Positions 60,626 through 64,000 of a stretch of 64,000 nt of DNA are shown piece after piece. The stretch spans positions 372,001 through 436,000 of the forward strand of contig JAJKFH010001921.1 of the NCBI GenBank assembly GCA_023333565.1, read 5' to 3'. Source of the DNA: Puffinus mauretanicus. Its lineage: Eukaryota > Chordata > Aves > Procellariiformes > Procellariidae. The position numbers and the translations under genes are program-made. Position 1 is the first letter of the stretch; every line of letters begins with the position of its first letter. The notes under the pieces are model-generated. The model ran no database searches. It worked only from the letters and a program-made list of their open reading frames with translations, and was not told where the DNA came from.

Positions 60626-62421
60626 AGTATCCTCTTGCCCTTGCACTGAAAGCCAACAGTTATTTTCTGGCAAACCTCTGATTATATTTTTTCTCATCTA
60701 AATTTTGTCTTCATATTTGAAATCTGCACCAATCTCTGAAGATTAATACAACAAAAAGGCACTACTGGGGGCTGCTAGAGGACATTTTTCTTTTAAATTC
60801 TGATAAACTTAAGTGCTGCTCATTAATTTTTGTGTCCCAGAGGAGTGCCTGGAGCCTGCAGAATAATTTCCTTCCAACAACTTGCATAAAATTTTGCACT
60901 GCACTTTGGATCCAAGCCAGGTTGTCGGGGTTGTTATTTATTGCAACTAGTAAAAACGATTCTCAGCTGTTATAAGTCAGAGACATTCGAATGACTTTGG
61001 TGGAGCTATGCTCGTTTGCCTTGGCAGCCCAGTGGATACCCTATAATAAGAACTAACAACATTGACATTGTCGCAGCAGTTATCAGTAGATTTTTAATTA
61101 CTCAGGAGAGGAAAGGCAAAAAGGAGAAAGAAGCCTTCTTACAAAGACACTGTGAGCTAGCTGCCTAGTTCAAGACTCCAACATTATAAGCCTCCACTTT
61201 CATGCACCTTCATGCTCACACACTCCCTTTTTTTTAGTTTTTCATGTAATGCATTAGGCAACCTGTGGCCACCAGCACTGACTAAACCCATCTTCTGTCA
61301 ATATAGGGAGCTGAGGCCCCTCCTTGGGTCTTCGCAAACAAGAACTAAAGCAAAGCCAAGAAGCAGTTACCCAAAAGAGAAGCTGCAATCAATGAAGGGG
61401 AAAGGGGCATGCTGAGGCAGTGATGCTAGCAAGCCCCATCCAGCAGTGATTACTATTAAGAATTGTCAGTGGCTTGAGGCGCAGAAGAAACCTGAAGAGG
61501 CAGGCTATCATGTCCTGCTGCGCAAATGCCTCGGCTACCTCGGCAGTCATTGTTGTCTGACATGTGAATTCATGATAATTCAGTCTCTTCAGTAGAAGGT
61601 ATCTGCTCTACTCTGCCAAAGAGAAGCAGAAACCTCTGAAAAAGGTTGAAATTGTGGCCAGGTTCTTCCCAAACCAATGGCTCTTCATCCCAGCCATTGC
61701 CTGCTTGTAGAAAGAGCACGTAATATTCACACTGTGCCTGGAGAAACACGAGCTAAGGGGTGAGCTAAGCTGTGACCTGCAGCTCCTTGCTGCATGGAGC
61801 GTTTGCTTTTAGGATGTTGGCCAGCTGGCGGACCCTGAGCCCTACCGGTCAACCTACACCTGAGCTGCACAAGCCTGGGAACTTGTCTTCTCCCCATGTG
61901 CGCTTAACTCCTGGTCTAAGCAAAGACAAGCTGACACTGTGTCTTTCTAACTGTTGTGGGGTAGGTGGCTGACTCCATGCTTTTTCTGTAATGATCTCTC
62001 TTCACATAAAACCTTTCTCACTGACATAGCTAGACAATGATGTCATTCTTCCCCTCAAATAAACAGAGTTCTCAGCTCTTAAAATCAAAGGCAATCTCTT
62101 CTCACATTCCCCCTGGGCTAGATCCCAATGTCTTCTCAGGCTGCATATTTGTGCCTGTTGTTATTTCTGATTGATTTTTAATGTGTTGCATTTGATTTTA
62201 TGTTTCCACATTCATCCTGGCCACCTGATCAATGTGTTAAATAATAGAAAACTCGAGGTGACACATCCCAGCAGCAAGTCAGGCCTGTTAATATGACACA
62301 AACATTTTTGTGTTCTGCATTTTCTGATCCCAAGACTCTTTGCAGTGGCTGTAAAGTTTTGGTGGTTGATCAGGCCATTTATTGCTTTTGAGACCTCTGC
62401 AGCCCTTATGGACGAAAGCTT
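60626..62421. other. Non-coding sequence, AT-rich part may be conserved
   Basis: The section 60760-61110 is even-textured with intact motifs (TTTTAAATTCTGATAA, CATTAATTTTTG, ATTTTTAATTACTC) and resembles a conserved non-coding element, without proof. No exon recognised. Confidence 0.4.
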
Positions 62422-62499
62422 TACTGGTGTAGTTCAGTGTGGCTCCATTGACTTCAGTTAAGCAACACAGGTTTCTGCCTACTGAAAATCTGGTCCTGC
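62422..62499. mobile_element. Second palindromic MITE-like element
   Basis: ACTGGTGTAGTTCAG with GTGGCTCCATTGACTTCAG and ACACAGGTTTCTGCCTACTG match the same type of amniote palindromic element (ACTGGTGTAAATCAG, GCTCCATTGACTTCAATGG, ACACAGGTTTACACC) seen nested at 40336-40440. ATCTGGTCCTGC closes it. Confidence 0.7.
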
Positions 62500-64000
62500 A
62501 TCTTTTTCTCTCTCTCTTCTGCCTTCTCCTCAGAATCTCTGTAAGGATCAAGGAGGCCAAGATTTTCAAGCCTGCTGAAGGGCATTGGGTGATGAGCCCA
62601 CACCAACATTAATGGGAGCAAGACAACAAAATGTCTTATCTGTTTTGCAGATTTCACCTTTAATGTTTAGCAAGTGAAGTGGATTAGTTCCTTCAGTGCA
62701 GGTTTGGGACTGATCCAAAACCACCTTAAGTCAAGACAGTTTTGCATTGATTGGGAAAGTTTCATAACCATCGTGATGAGCTCCTCCCAGTCCAATGACT
62801 GCTGCAGGTCTTTATGCAGCACCCACTGCCTGGTTTCTCACGTACTATCTCGTTAGTATGAATCTGATATGCTGGGTGCTATAAACCTGACTCAACAGCT
62901 ATCAAGCATTTTATTCTCTTTCCCTTTTTAATGTTAAAAAAAAATCAATTGATTATGTTTCCACTTTTATTTCACTCCTTGAGGTTAATACCACTGTTAT
63001 TGGAAGAGCACATTTCAAAGCCTGCTTTTCTCTTCTGGTATTATTTTTATATACCACTTTTGATCTCAGGAAACCTTTTCATCCTTGCTCCGCTAGTGTT
63101 TAGTAACATTTTAACTGAGGCTTCTGTGCATGTTATGCCCGTATAGGCTTAGGCACATGCTGTCCATGTGAAAAGAGGGGAGTGGAATAAGTGAGGGTGG
63201 AGAGGCCACAGCTCGTGGCAGACATCAGGATTTGAGGTGGATGTCATGTGTGTAATGGCACAGTCTGGAAACTCAACAGAATCATAGTCAGGTGAGGAGA
63301 AACAAGTAAAACTATAGCATAAAGCCATCAGCTTTTCAGAACTTCAGATGGATAGCAAGCAAATTAACTTTCTTTCCTGCTGCTCCCATAGTCCTACTAG
63401 TTGAGGATCACCTCTGCTGGCTGAACAGATACTGTCAGAGTGGACCCAGAGAGTCCTGTAGTGGCTTGTGCTTGTGATTGCACCTGAGGTTATGGCCAAG
63501 GGGCTCTCTCGTTCCAGATGATACTACATAAACTCAGAATGAAACAGCTTCTTTCCAAATCCTTAGGGTTTAGGCAGGCAAATAGTAAGAAGGGAAATAA
63601 CGTGACAGACCCAGCTGTGACAAAGGGCCTCAGAAATACCTACTGTCCCTCTGGTACTTTTCTGGTAGGAAAAAATATCTGTTCCTCAACCAGCTCAAGA
63701 GCACTCAGACCTCTGCCCATGTCTCGTCTCTACTGGGCAATGGTGAGGTCAACCCTACAGTGAGAGAAACGTTCCTTTAAAGGCCCTTGGTCAGGTTTAC
63801 TGAAGCTAGCTCATACCAACCAAAATAGATGACATTGCTCTTGGGCTCTGAAAGCAATGCATCGCTTCCTGGGACATTTCCGCGCAGCACAACTGCCAGA
63901 AAGGTGGGCCAGCCAAACCCAGGCATAAAATGTGCCACCTATGATTGGAAGCATGGGTGCAGTGCGGTTGGACATACACCAGGGAGAGGGACAAAGGACC
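62500..64000. other. Non-coding sequence to window end
   Basis: No gene or dated repeat recognised. Short frames only. Confidence 0.55.

Noticed and set aside
1..64000. CRISPR arrays, operons, bacterial promoters or Shine-Dalgarno sites
   Set aside because: The sequence is vertebrate-like (CR1, ERV LTR, MIR, CpG-depleted). No regular spacer arrays or dense gene order exist.

Overview
The window reads as a gene-free stretch of vertebrate nuclear DNA, almost certainly avian. The main evidence is a CR1 LINE copy near the left end with the 3' terminus typical of bird CR1s. It is supported by low repeat density, scattered very old amniote repeats (CR1/L3-type LINE, a MIR-type SINE, palindromic elements) and moderate GC. 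No protein-coding exon of a known gene, rRNA or functional tRNA could be recognised. Nearly all open reading frames look like chance frames in non-coding DNA or belong to transposons. The absence of exons fits a gene desert or a large intron; sequence alone cannot separate these.

Layout, left to right. 1-1884 is unannotated. 1885-3077 is a 5'-truncated, minus-strand CR1 whose reverse transcriptase remnant has lost its catalytic FADD box. 3078-5469 is unique sequence with a fresh 75-bp tandem duplication at 4074-4223. 5475-6140 is a solo ERV-type LTR with TG...CA ends, a CTCAC target duplication, modular U3 repeats, a CpG-rich core and a near-perfect RFX/X-box palindrome. 6146-25300 is mostly featureless, apart from a GC-rich block with TATA-like boxes (11640-12960) and three strong hairpins (10001-10027, 15062-15109, 20916-20944).

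25305-30000 is the main graveyard of ancient repeats. It holds an old SINE/LINE tail, a long minus-strand CR1/L3-type LINE (about 25865-27170, possibly to 28310) and a plus-strand LINE RT fragment (29570-29765). 32000-41000 holds a candidate microprotein ORF (32699-32875), a candidate conserved enhancer (35905-36195), an old CR1 3' end (38268-38352) and another ancient LINE interrupted by a palindromic element (40060-40640). 41000-64000 contains a MIR-type SINE (45400-45600), a stop-poor region of unknown nature (48297-49106), an AT-rich homeodomain-site cluster (56380-56620), a TATA-like element with a tiny ORF (59030-59150), a tRNA-derived SINE head (59786-59860) and a second palindromic element (62422-62499).

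No genes work together here. The biology is transposon history plus possible cis-regulatory DNA. I found no convincing new system; the best leads are the LTR architecture, the enhancer-like blocks and two weak coding candidates.
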